Positions 9,770 to 17,666 of a stretch of DNA of 64,000 bases are shown here, one piece after another (positions within the stretch are counted from its first letter, which is position 1; each line of letters starts with the position of its first letter). Below the pieces are notes generated by a model. That model searched no databases. It was not told the origin of the DNA and worked only from the letters and a program-made list of their open reading frames with translations. The position numbers were made by a program, and so were the translations under genes. Source of the stretch: Microbacterium limosum (GTDB taxonomy: Bacteria; Actinomycetota; Actinomycetes; Actinomycetales; Microbacteriaceae); contig NZ_CP137080.1 of the NCBI RefSeq assembly GCF_036324365.1, positions 62,001 to 126,000 of the forward strand, written 5' to 3'.

Positions 9770-10126
9770 ACATATCCTCTGAGCGACACCGAGATCGACG
9801 CCGTCTTCCACGCGCTCGCCGACGCGACGCGACGCGACATCCTGCGCCGGTCCCTCACGCGCGAGCACTCGATCTCGTCTCTCGCCCGCGAGTACTCGAT
9901 GTCGTTCACGGCCGTGCAGAAGCACGTCTCCGTCCTGACCGCCGCGGGGCTGGTCGTCAAGCGCGCCGAGGGGCGGGAGCGGCTCGTCCGTGCCGACCCC
10001 GCCCGGATCGCGCGCGCGCGACTGCTCCTCGAGGGCTACCAGGAGATGTGGCGGGCGCGCATCGACCGCCTCGACGAGATACTCGCCGAACCCGCGCCGC
10101 CCCCGGCATCCATCGAAGGAGAATGA
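9764..10126 (+). CDS. ArsR-type winged-helix regulator
   Basis: 120 residues with one winged helix-turn-helix domain: FHALADATRRDILRRSL (about 15-31), recognition region YSMSFTAVQKHVSVLTAAGL (44-63), wing VKRAEGRERLV. No metal-binding Cys motif is visible, so it is not a classical arsenic sensor; it resembles the SdpR/PadR-like ArsR members paired with SRPBCC proteins. The next gene, an SRPBCC protein, starts 2 nt after its stop, and such pairs are common in actinobacteria. An operator covers its own start codon. Confidence 0.9.
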   Translation: MVTYPLSDTEIDAVFHALADATRRDILRRSLTREHSISSLAREYSMSFTAVQKHVSVLTAAGLVVKRAEGRERLVRADPARIARARLLLEGYQEMWRARIDRLDEILAEPAPPPASIEGE

Positions 10127-10127
10127 C

Positions 10128-11105
10128 ATGCCCGTGACCGACGTCACCACCGACCCCGAAGCCCTCACGATGACCCTCACGGCGGAGTTCGCCGCCCCGC
10201 CCGAGCGGGTGTGGCGGGCGTTCACGCAGCCGCGCGAGCTGGAGCGGTTCTGGGGTCCTCCCGGCTGGCCGGCGACCTTCACCGAGTTCGACCTCAGCGT
10301 CGGCGGGCGTGCGGCGTACTACATGACCAGTCCCAGAGGCGAGCGCGCCCCCGGAGCGTGGGAGTTCCTGGCGATCGAGGAGCCGCACCGCTTCGAGGTG
10401 CTCGACAGCTTCACCGACGAGCACGGCGATCCCGTCGAGGGGATGCCGTCGATGCGCACGACGTACGAGTTCACGGCGGTGGATGCCGGCACCCGCATGA
10501 CGAACGTGACCTACTTCACGTCGGGCGAGGCTCTCGAGCAGGTCGTCGCGATGGGCGCCGTCGAGGGCTCGACGATGGCGATCAACCAGCTCGACCGCGT
10601 GCTCGCCGGGCTGCGGGAATACGCGCAGGGGAAGGGCACGCGCAGCGAGATCCTCGACGACACGCACGTGCGCATCACGCGGCTGATCGAGGGACCCCGC
10701 GACCTCGTCTGGCGCGCCCACACCGAGCCGGAGCTCATGAAGAGGTGGCTGCTCGGCCCCGACGGTTGGCGCATGAGCGTGTGCGAGATCGACCCGACCC
10801 CCGGCGGTCGCTACCGGTACGCGTGGGAGCCCGTGGGCGAGACGGAGGGCGAGGGGTTCGGCTTCGACGGCGAGACGGTGCTCGCCGAGCCCCCGCGGAG
10901 GGCCGTGACGACCGAGCACATGACCGGCACCGACTTCCCCGCGACCCTCAACGACATGATCCTCGACGAGGAGGACGGCGCGACGCTCATCGTGCTCGTG
11001 ATCGAGTACCCCGACGCGCAGACGCGCGACGCCGTGCTCGCGACGGGCATGACCGACGGCATGGAGGCCTCGTACGCCCGGCTCGAGACGGTGCTGGCGG
11101 GCTGA
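10128..11105 (+). CDS. SRPBCC (AHSA1-like) protein with two tandem domains
   Basis: 325 residues with two copies of the hydrophobic-cavity START-like fold. Domain 1 (about 15-165) begins FAAPPERVWRAFTQPREL and domain 2 (about 180-320) begins LIEGPRDLVWRAHTEPELMK; each has the family pattern of a W/F-rich first helix, then GG-R-Y. Most homologues in ArsR pairs have a single domain, so this is a fusion or internal duplication. It probably binds a small hydrophobic ligand or acts in a stress response; no catalytic function can be assigned. It is co-transcribed with the ArsR gene. Confidence 0.88.
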   Translation: MPVTDVTTDPEALTMTLTAEFAAPPERVWRAFTQPRELERFWGPPGWPATFTEFDLSVGGRAAYYMTSPRGERAPGAWEFLAIEEPHRFEVLDSFTDEHGDPVEGMPSMRTTYEFTAVDAGTRMTNVTYFTSGEALEQVVAMGAVEGSTMAINQLDRVLAGLREYAQGKGTRSEILDDTHVRITRLIEGPRDLVWRAHTEPELMKRWLLGPDGWRMSVCEIDPTPGGRYRYAWEPVGETEGEGFGFDGETVLAEPPRRAVTTEHMTGTDFPATLNDMILDEEDGATLIVLVIEYPDAQTRDAVLATGMTDGMEASYARLETVLAG

Positions 11106-11174
11106 CGCGCGACCGGGGGTGTGCCCGGACGCAGCAGCGACGCCCACGGTGCTCCCGCACGCGGTCCCGCCGGG

Positions 11175-11615
11175 TCAGGCGCGCGAGAGTGCGTCCTCCA
11201 GGGCGACCCACGCGAGCATCGCGCACTTCACCCGGGCGGTGTACTTCGACACCCCCGACAGCGCCGCGGCATCCCCGTAGTCGTCGATGTCGAGCTCGCG
11301 CGCCCCGCGCGAGCGCATGACGTCGCGGAAGCCGTCGATGAGGGCGGATGCCTCGGCCCGCGTCAGCCCGGCGGAGAGATCCACGAGCATCGACGCGCTC
11401 GCCTGCGAGATGGAGCATCCCGCGCCCTCCCACGTGACGTCGCGGATGCTGCCGTCGTCCGCGAGCCGCGCGCGGAGGGTGATCTCGTCGCCGCACACCG
11501 GGTTGCGCTGGTGGGACGTGGCGTGGGGGCCCTCCTCCGGCGCGAGGGTGCGCCCGTGCGGGTGCTTGGAGTGGTCGAGGATGAGCTCCTGATAGAGCGA
11601 TTCCAGGCCGCTCAC
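11175..11615 (-). CDS. sufU: SUF system iron-sulfur/zinc scaffold protein SufU
   Basis: 146 residues. It accepts persulfide sulfur from SufS for iron-sulfur cluster building. The three conserved Cys and the Asp of the metal site are present: Cys41 and Asp43 in NPVCGDE, Cys67 in GAGCSIS, and a third Cys in VKCAMLAW near residue 131. The insert between the second and third Cys is the mark of the Gram-positive SufU type, in which a zinc site activates SufS. The ATG overlaps the sufS stop by 4 nt, so the pair is translationally coupled. Confidence 0.95.
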   Translation of the reverse strand: MSGLESLYQELILDHSKHPHGRTLAPEEGPHATSHQRNPVCGDEITLRARLADDGSIRDVTWEGAGCSISQASASMLVDLSAGLTRAEASALIDGFRDVMRSRGARELDIDDYGDAAALSGVSKYTARVKCAMLAWVALEDALSRA

Positions 11616-12895
11616 GAGGTCACCCCGAAGAATTCGCGTACGCCGCTGACCGCCTCGAGCATCCGGTCGACCTCATCCTCCGTCGTGTAGAGCGCGGCGC
11701 TCGCGCGCACGGTCGCGGTGAGCCCGAACCGCCGGTGCAGCGGCTGGGCGCAGTGGTGGCCGACGCGGACCGCGACGCCGCGGGAGTCGAGGAACTGACC
11801 CACGTCGTGCGCGTGAACGCCGTCGACATCGAACGACCAGAGCGCCACGCGCTCGGCGTCGGCGGCGTCTCCCAGCAGGCGCACGCCCTCGATCCCGCGC
11901 AGGCCGTCGCGCATGCGCAGGGCGAGGGATGCCTCGTGCGCCGCGATCGCGTCGTGCCCGATCCGCCCGAGGTACTCCACGGCGGCCGCGAGGCCCACCG
12001 CCTGCGAGACGGGCTGCGTGCCCGCCTCGAACCGCTGCGGCGGATCGAGGTACTCCGCCTCGTTGAGCGTCACGGTCGTGATCATCGATCCGCCCGTGAG
12101 GAACGGGGGCAGCGCCTCGAGCACGTCGGTGCGGCCGTACAGCGCGCCGACCCCGTAGGGGCCGAACAGCTTGTGGCCGGAGAACACGGCGAGGTCGACC
12201 CCCAGGGCGGGAAGGTCGAGGCGCAGGTGCGGCGCCGACTGGCAGGCGTCGAGAACCGTCGTGGCCCCCACCATCCGGGCGAGCTCGACGAGCTCCGCGA
12301 CCGGATTGACGATGCCGAGCACGTTGGACACGTGGGCGAAGGCCACGACGCGCGTACGGTCGCTCACCAGGCGGGCCGCGGCATCCATGTCGAGGGTGCC
12401 GTCCTCGCGCACGGGGATGTGGCGCAGGCGTGCGCCGGTGCGGGCGGCCAGCTCCTGCCACGGGATGAGGTTCGCGTGGTGCTCGGCCTCGGTCAGGAGG
12501 ATCTCGTCGCCGGCGAAGAGCCGGAATCGGGATGCCGCGCGGCCGCCGCGCCCCGCCGAGGCGTTGCCGATCGCGTAGGCGGCGAGGTTCAGCCCCGCCG
12601 TCGCTCCCGAGGTCCACGCGAGCTGCTCGGGCGCCGCCCCGACGAAGCCCGCCACGACCTCACGGGCGGACTCGAAGGCGTCGGTCGCATCGGCGGCGAG
12701 CGTGTGCGCGCCGCGGTGGACGGCGGAGTTCGACGATTCGAGGAACGCGATCTCCGCGTCGAGCGCGGCGCGCGGGCGCTGTGCGGTCGCGGCCGAATCG
12801 AGGTAGGCGAGGGGGTGCTCGTGAAGAGTCCGCGCGAGGATCGGGAAGTCCTCCCGCACGGCGGCCACGTCGAAGGCGGGGGCGCTGGTGCTCAT
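11612..12895 (-). CDS. sufS: Cysteine desulfurase SufS
   Basis: PLP enzyme, 427 residues, that removes sulfur from cysteine for Fe-S cluster assembly. The Schiff-base lysine is Lys242 in FSGHKLFGPYG and the persulfide Cys is Cys382 in VGHHCAQPLH, both in standard group II context. AEHHANLIPWQ and DACQSAPH supply other PLP contacts. A leaderless-type promoter precedes the ATG. Only sufS and sufU are here; sufBCD must lie elsewhere. Confidence 0.96.
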   Translation of the reverse strand: MSTSAPAFDVAAVREDFPILARTLHEHPLAYLDSAATAQRPRAALDAEIAFLESSNSAVHRGAHTLAADATDAFESAREVVAGFVGAAPEQLAWTSGATAGLNLAAYAIGNASAGRGGRAASRFRLFAGDEILLTEAEHHANLIPWQELAARTGARLRHIPVREDGTLDMDAAARLVSDRTRVVAFAHVSNVLGIVNPVAELVELARMVGATTVLDACQSAPHLRLDLPALGVDLAVFSGHKLFGPYGVGALYGRTDVLEALPPFLTGGSMITTVTLNEAEYLDPPQRFEAGTQPVSQAVGLAAAVEYLGRIGHDAIAAHEASLALRMRDGLRGIEGVRLLGDAADAERVALWSFDVDGVHAHDVGQFLDSRGVAVRVGHHCAQPLHRRFGLTATVRASAALYTTEDEVDRMLEAVSGVREFFGVTS

Positions 12896-12907
12896 CCGTC
12901 CAGGCTA
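12896..12907 (-). promoter_or_regulatory. Leaderless promoter of sufSU
   Basis: TAGCCT (12902-12907, minus strand), 6 nt, ATG at 12895, with no ribosome site. Confidence 0.55.
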
Positions 12908-12933
12908 CGCCGCGCCGCGGGCCCGCGCCGCGC

Positions 12934-14148
12934 CTACGCCAGGAACTCGCGTGCGGCGGCCGTCAGGGCCGTCACGCCCACCTCGATCGTCGGGCCCGCC
13001 ACGGGCGCGAAGAAGGGCGAGTGGTTCGTCGGGATGACGCTCTCGACCGTGCCCGAGGCGACGGCTCCTGCGTAGAGCGCGGGGTCGATGCCGCCCCAGA
13101 ACCAGAACACCAGGGGCACCCCCGCATCGCGGGCGAACCACGAGACATCCTCGCTGCCGGTGAACATCCCCGGGTCGATGACGGAGCCCTCCCCGAGCGC
13201 CGCGTCGATCGCGGCCGACACCCGCGCCGTCGGTGCGGGGTCGTTGATCGTCGGCGGCAGGGAGTGGTCGTTGACGATCGTCGGGGGCGTGAGCGCGCCG
13301 GATGCCTGGGCCTCGGCGGCCACGATGCGCTCCACCTTCTCCAGCACCCGCTCGCGCGTCTCGTCGTCGGGATAGCGAAGGCTCAGCTCGAGCACCGCCT
13401 CCGCCGGGATGATGTTGTGCTTGAGTCCCGCGTGGATGGAGCCCACCGTCACCACCGCGACATGGCGCGGATCGATCTCGCGGGAGGCGATCGTCTGCAG
13501 CCGCATCACCGTCGCGGCGGCCATGACCACGGGGTCGACCGTCGCGTGCGGGCGGGACCCGTGCCCGCCGCGTCCGTGCATCGTGACCGTGAGTCCGTCG
13601 GAGGCCGCCATCTGCGTCCCCGGACGAACCCCGACGGTGCCCACCGGCAGGGGGGTCACGTGCTGGCCGAGCACGATGTCGGGACGGGGGAACCGCTCGA
13701 GCACGCCGTCGGCGATCATCGCCTTCGATCCGGCACCGAACTCCTCCGCGGGCTGCAGGACGGCGACCACCGTGCCCGCCCACTCCGTGCGGGTCGCGAC
13801 GAGCGCCTCGAGCGCGCCGATCAGCGCCGTGACGTGCATGTCGTGTCCGCACGCGTGCATGACGGGCACCTCGACGCCCGCGGGGCTGATGCCGCGGGCC
13901 GTGCTCGCATACGGGAGTCCCGTCTGCTCCTCGACGGGCAGGGCGTCCATGTCGGCCCGCAGCCACACCACCGGACCGGGGCCGTTCTCGAGCACTCCCA
14001 CGACGCCCGTGATGCCGATGCCCTCCTCCACCCGCAGGCCGAGATCGCGCAGGTGTGCGGCCGCGACCGAGGCGGTGCGCGTCTCCTGGAACGACAGCTC
14101 CGGGTGGGTGTGCAGGTCGACGTAGAGGGCTTCGAGGTCGATCGTCAT
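12934..14148 (-). CDS. M20 family amidohydrolase (hippurate hydrolase/N-acyl amino acid amidohydrolase type)
   Basis: 404 residues, cytoplasmic metallopeptidase fold that cleaves N-acyl amino acids. Metal ligands are in MHACGHDMHV, the catalytic Glu pair in LQPAEEFGAGS, and further His in LGQHVTPLPVG and TNHSPFFAP. The dimerisation domain (about 185-300) contains HGRGGHGSRPH. The substrate is not determined. It has its own leaderless-type promoter whose -10 box is built partly from the stop codon of the upstream lacI-type gene. Confidence 0.92.
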   Translation of the reverse strand: MTIDLEALYVDLHTHPELSFQETRTASVAAAHLRDLGLRVEEGIGITGVVGVLENGPGPVVWLRADMDALPVEEQTGLPYASTARGISPAGVEVPVMHACGHDMHVTALIGALEALVATRTEWAGTVVAVLQPAEEFGAGSKAMIADGVLERFPRPDIVLGQHVTPLPVGTVGVRPGTQMAASDGLTVTMHGRGGHGSRPHATVDPVVMAAATVMRLQTIASREIDPRHVAVVTVGSIHAGLKHNIIPAEAVLELSLRYPDDETRERVLEKVERIVAAEAQASGALTPPTIVNDHSLPPTINDPAPTARVSAAIDAALGEGSVIDPGMFTGSEDVSWFARDAGVPLVFWFWGGIDPALYAGAVASGTVESVIPTNHSPFFAPVAGPTIEVGVTALTAAAREFLA

Positions 14149-14160
14149 GACCCGAGCCTA
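14149..14160 (-). promoter_or_regulatory. Leaderless promoter overlapping the stop codon of the lacI-type gene
   Basis: TAGGCT (14155-14160, minus strand), 6 nt, ATG at 14148. The first three bases of the -10 box are the TAG stop of the LacI-type gene. Confidence 0.55.
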
Positions 14161-15177
14161 CGGGCGGGCCCGCGCCGTGGTTCCCCGGACGACCAGCTCG
14201 TAGGGCAGGTCGGCCGCGGACGCGGGGACCGCGGCATCCGCCCCGCCCTCCAGCTGGGCGAGCATCGTCTCGGCGGCGCGCTCGCCCTGGCCCTGGGGGA
14301 ACTGATCGACGGTGGTCAGCCGGAAGAACTCGCCCAGCTCGTGGCCGTCGATGCCGACGATCGAGAGGTCCTCGGGCACCCGGAACCCCAGCTCGCGCGC
14401 GGCGAGCACGGCGCCGATGGCCATCTCGTCGCTCGCGGCGAAGATCGCGGTCGGGTGCGCTCCGGGCCTTCCGAGCAGCTGCTTCGCGGCGCGGAATCCG
14501 CCGTCCAGCGTGAAGTCGGCCGGCTCGTACAGCTCGGGGCGCGCGGGCATCCCCGCCTCGGCGAGGGCCAGCTCGAAGCCGCGCCTGCGGTGGGTGGGGA
14601 TGTGGAAGTCGCGGTCGAACTCGGGGTTCGCGCCGATGTGGGCGATGCTGCGGTGCCCGAGCCCGATCAGGTGCGAGGTCGCGAGCCGCGCGACGGCCAC
14701 GTCGTCGACCGTGAGGCTCGGGAACGACGGATTCGGCCCGCCGAGGCCGATGAGCGGGATGCCCAGCTGCACCAGTTCCGCCGACTCCTCCGCGCCCAGC
14801 TCGATCGAGATCGCGATCACGCCGTCCACGCGCTGACGGCGCAGGAAGGTCTCGAAGATCTCGCGCCGCTCGCCGGCATCGGCGGTGAGGGAGTACAGCG
14901 TGATGTCGAACCCCGCGCGGGCCAGCGCCGCGGCGACCCCGCTCAGCACGGTGCTGAAGAACCAGCGGTCGAGGAAGGGTACGAGCACGCCGATGTTGCG
15001 GGTGCGGCCGGTCGCCAGGCTCGATGCCGACGCCGAGACGACGTAGCCCAGGTGCTTCGCGGCGGCGGCGACCCTCTCGCGCGTCATCGCGGAGACGTGC
15101 CCGCGGCCCGAGAGGGCGCGCGAGACCGTCGCCGTCGACACGCCCGCCAGATGTGCCACTTCATCGATGCTCACCAT
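14158..15177 (-). CDS. LacI family repressor, probably of the adjacent alpha-glucosidase
   Basis: 339 residues. The helix-turn-helix VSIDEVAHLAGVSTATVSRA opens the protein, followed by the hinge helix region (ASSLATGRTRNIGVLV) and a periplasmic-binding-type sugar domain (about 60-335) with SDEMAIGAVLAARELG and SIVGIDGHELGEF near the end. ATG 15177 has AAGGGAG 6 nt upstream. The next gene upstream is a GH13 glucosidase whose promoter carries a classic LacI-type operator, so it probably represses maltose or isomaltose use. Confidence 0.92.
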   Translation of the reverse strand: MVSIDEVAHLAGVSTATVSRALSGRGHVSAMTRERVAAAAKHLGYVVSASASSLATGRTRNIGVLVPFLDRWFFSTVLSGVAAALARAGFDITLYSLTADAGERREIFETFLRRQRVDGVIAISIELGAEESAELVQLGIPLIGLGGPNPSFPSLTVDDVAVARLATSHLIGLGHRSIAHIGANPEFDRDFHIPTHRRRGFELALAEAGMPARPELYEPADFTLDGGFRAAKQLLGRPGAHPTAIFAASDEMAIGAVLAARELGFRVPEDLSIVGIDGHELGEFFRLTTVDQFPQGQGERAAETMLAQLEGGADAAVPASAADLPYELVVRGTTARARP

Positions 15178-15218
15178 GCGCGGTCTCCCTTGATCCGCCG
15201 GATGCCGCGCGGTCGCGC

Positions 15219-16907
15219 TCAGCTCGCCGAGGTGATCCAGACGGCGGTGTCGACCGGGAGGGTCGCCCCGTCGATCGGGCCGCTCGCGACGAGTACGCGC
15301 GCGCCCGCGGGCAGCTCGACGGGCTCGGCGCCCGCGTTCGCCACGACGGTCACCGCGCCGTTGCGGAACGCCACAACGTCGTCGCCGTAGCCCTCGACCC
15401 ACGAGAGGTCGCCCGCGCCGAGACCGTGCTCGCGACGCGTCGCCAGCAGCGTGCGGTACAGCTCGAGCGTGGAGCCTTCCACCCCGACCTGCCGGTCACG
15501 GGCGAGCCGGGCCCACTCCGCGGGCTGGGGCAGCCACGACTCGCCCGAGTCGTTGAAGCCGTATGCCGGGGCATCCGCGGTCCACGGGATGGGCACGCGG
15601 CAGCCGTCGCGACCGTAGCGCTCACCGTTCGTGCGGAACCACGTGGGGTCCTGACGCGCGGAGTCGGGCAGGTCGATGACCTCGGGAAGCCCGAGCTCCT
15701 CGCCCTGGTAGAGGTACGCCGAGCCGGGCAGCGCGAGCATGAGCGTCGTCGCGGCGCGCGCACGTGCGAGGCCCACGTCGGGGATCGGCTGACCGGCCGA
15801 GTCCGGACCGATGCCGTGGCCCTGCGGGTTCTCGGCCGTGAGGGCGAGACGGGAGGCGTGGCGCACGACGTCGTGGTTGGAGAGCACCCACGTGCTGGGG
15901 GCACCCACGGCGGGGAAGGCCCGAAGCGATTCGGTCACGACATCGCGCAGCGCCGCGGCATCCCACCCCGTCTGCAGGTAGGGGAAGTTGAAGGCCTGGT
16001 GCATCTCGTCCGGCCGCACCCACAGGGCGGTCTTGTCGGGCGTGGGCAGCCACGCCTCGGCGCACAGCGCACGGTCGCCGGCGTAGCCCGCGAGCAGCTC
16101 GTGCCAGTCGCGGTAGACCTCGTGCACGCCCTCCTGCCCCCAGTAGGGCACGTCGGTCTCGCCGCCGCCCATCGAGTCGGACTCGGCCGGCGGGGTGTAG
16201 TCGGGCAGTCCGTCGGCCTTGATGAGGCCGTGTGCCACGTCCACGCGGAAGCCGTCGACGCCGCGGTCGAGCCAGAAGCGCAGGACGCCGCGGAAGTCCT
16301 CGCGGACGACCTCGTTCGACCAGTCGAAGTCGGGCTGCGACGAGTCGAACAGGTGCAGGTACCACTGGCCGGGCTCGCCGTCGGCCTCCTTGATGCGGGT
16401 CCACGCCGGGCCGCCGAAGACGGACTCCCAGTTGTTGGGCGGCAGCTCGCCGTTCGCGCCCTTGCCGTCGCGGAACATGTAGCGGGCGCGCTCGGGGCTG
16501 CCCGGGGCGGCGGCGAGGGCCTCCTGGAACCAGGCGTGCTGGTCGGAGGAGTGGTTCGGGACGAGGTCGACGATGACCCGGATGCCGCGGGCGTGGGCGG
16601 CCTCGAGCAGATCGTCGAAGTCGGCGAGCGTGCCGAAGAGCGGGTCGACGTCGCAGTAGTCCGCGACGTCGTAGCCGGCGTCGCGCTGGGGCGAGGTCAT
16701 GAAGGGGCTCAGCCAGATGGCGTCGACGCCGAGCGTGCGCAGGTCGTCGAGGCGGCTCGTGATGCCGGGCAGGTCGCCGATGCCGTCGCCCGAGGCGTCG
16801 GCGAAGGACCGGGGGTAGATCTGGTAGATGACGGCGGTGCGCCACCACTCGGTGCCCGGCTCGGCGTCGACGTGCAGGGCGGAGGGGTTCTCCTGCGTGG
16901 AAGTCAT
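15219..16907 (-). CDS. GH13 alpha-glucosidase (oligo-1,6-glucosidase-like)
   Basis: 562 residues, intracellular (no signal peptide), hydrolysing short alpha-glucans or disaccharides. Catalytic residues are nucleophile Asp223 (DGFRVDVAHG), acid Glu284 (CAEAW) and stabiliser Asp346 (LSNHDVV); domain B calcium-type segment and DLVPNHSSDQH are present. A small beta domain ends the protein. The length fits GH13 alpha-glucosidases of actinobacteria. The ATG is only 6 nt from a -10 box and a LacI-type operator adjoins it, so expression is probably controlled by the downstream LacI gene. Confidence 0.94.
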   Translation of the reverse strand: MTSTQENPSALHVDAEPGTEWWRTAVIYQIYPRSFADASGDGIGDLPGITSRLDDLRTLGVDAIWLSPFMTSPQRDAGYDVADYCDVDPLFGTLADFDDLLEAAHARGIRVIVDLVPNHSSDQHAWFQEALAAAPGSPERARYMFRDGKGANGELPPNNWESVFGGPAWTRIKEADGEPGQWYLHLFDSSQPDFDWSNEVVREDFRGVLRFWLDRGVDGFRVDVAHGLIKADGLPDYTPPAESDSMGGGETDVPYWGQEGVHEVYRDWHELLAGYAGDRALCAEAWLPTPDKTALWVRPDEMHQAFNFPYLQTGWDAAALRDVVTESLRAFPAVGAPSTWVLSNHDVVRHASRLALTAENPQGHGIGPDSAGQPIPDVGLARARAATTLMLALPGSAYLYQGEELGLPEVIDLPDSARQDPTWFRTNGERYGRDGCRVPIPWTADAPAYGFNDSGESWLPQPAEWARLARDRQVGVEGSTLELYRTLLATRREHGLGAGDLSWVEGYGDDVVAFRNGAVTVVANAGAEPVELPAGARVLVASGPIDGATLPVDTAVWITSAS

Positions 16908-16934
16908 CTCTCCAGGATAATGCAAGCGCTTACA
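16908..16934 (-). promoter_or_regulatory. LacI-type operator and leaderless promoter of the alpha-glucosidase
   Basis: TGCAAGCGCTTACA (16921-16934) is a near-perfect CG-centred palindrome of the standard LacI/CcpA family form. On the minus strand it adjoins the -10 box TATCCT (16914-16919), which is 6 nt from the ATG. The operator would sit between -10 and -35 and block polymerase. Confidence 0.75.
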
Positions 16935-16977
16935 CGGGGTCGCGCTCCGTCCGGCCCGGGGCGCCGGCGCTGCGCCC

Positions 16978-17079
16978 CCGGACAACACTCCGGAAAGATG
17001 CGGACGGACGGCTGGTCGGCCGGCGTCGTTCCGCGGGTCGACCGGAGCCGGGCGGCAACGTTGCCGGAGTGTTGTCCCG
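16978..17079. repeat. Intergenic inverted repeat, family A copy 2
   Basis: Arms CCGGACAACACTCCGG (16978-16993) and its inverse (17064-17079) match at 15 of 16 positions, 70 nt apart. The arm core GACAACACTCCGG is the same as at 4801-4890, but the inner sequence differs. The repeat lies between the divergent glucosidase and apt genes. Confidence 0.7.
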
Positions 17080-17116
17080 CCCGCGGCGCCCGCGGGCCCC
17101 CGGACCCGCCCGCGGC

Positions 17117-17129
17117 TAGGGTGAACCCC
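17117..17129 (+). promoter_or_regulatory. Leaderless promoter of apt
   Basis: TAGGGT (17117-17122), 7 nt, GTG at 17130. The absence of a ribosome site and this spacing favour GTG 17130 over the in-frame GTG at 17121, which overlaps the -10 box. Confidence 0.5.
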
Positions 17130-17654
17130 GTGCCAGAGAACGATGCCCTCGCCCGTGCCGAATCGCTGATCGGCGTCATCCCCGACTACCCGAGCCCCGG
17201 CATCCTGTTCCGAGACATCACCCCGATGCTGGCCGACGCCGCGGCCCTGCGCGCGTGCATCGGCGCCCTCGTCGAGCCGTTCGCGGGGCGGTTCGACGTC
17301 GTCGCCGGCATCGAGGCGCGCGGGTTCCTGCTGGCCGGGGCGGTCGCGGCGGCGGCGGGCGTGGGACTGGTCCCCATCCGCAAGGCGGGCAAGCTGCCGC
17401 GGCCGGCCGTCTCGGTCGACTACGCCCTCGAGTACGGCACCGCCACGATCGAGGCCCACGACGACCTGCCCGAGGGATGCCGGGTGCTCCTGCTCGACGA
17501 CGTGCTCGCCACCGGCGGCACCCTCGCGGCCGCCCAGCGGCTGGTGGGCAGGCTCGGCTGCGTCGTCGCGGGGTCCGCCGTGCTCCTCGAGCTCGACGGG
17601 CTCGGCGGTCGCGCGCTCGCCGGCGACGACGTGCACACGCTCTTCCACGCCTGA
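17130..17654 (+). CDS. apt: Adenine phosphoribosyltransferase
   Basis: 174 residues. Salvages adenine with PRPP to AMP. The PRPP-binding motif VLLLDDVLATGGTLAAA lies near residues 120-136, and the N-terminal IPDYPSPGILFRDITPML and GIEARGFLLAGAVA segments are typical of Apt. It stands at the edge of the purine catabolic island and converges with hpxO 12 nt away. Confidence 0.93.
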   Translation: MPENDALARAESLIGVIPDYPSPGILFRDITPMLADAAALRACIGALVEPFAGRFDVVAGIEARGFLLAGAVAAAAGVGLVPIRKAGKLPRPAVSVDYALEYGTATIEAHDDLPEGCRVLLLDDVLATGGTLAAAQRLVGRLGCVVAGSAVLLELDGLGGRALAGDDVHTLFHA

Positions 17655-17666
17655 CCGGGGGTCGGC

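Noticed and set aside
15024..17654. Very long open frame on the plus strand opposite the glucosidase and running into apt
   Set aside because: It is antisense to a well-supported GH13 gene; long stop-free frames are expected at this GC content. Only the final part, apt, shows a real family.
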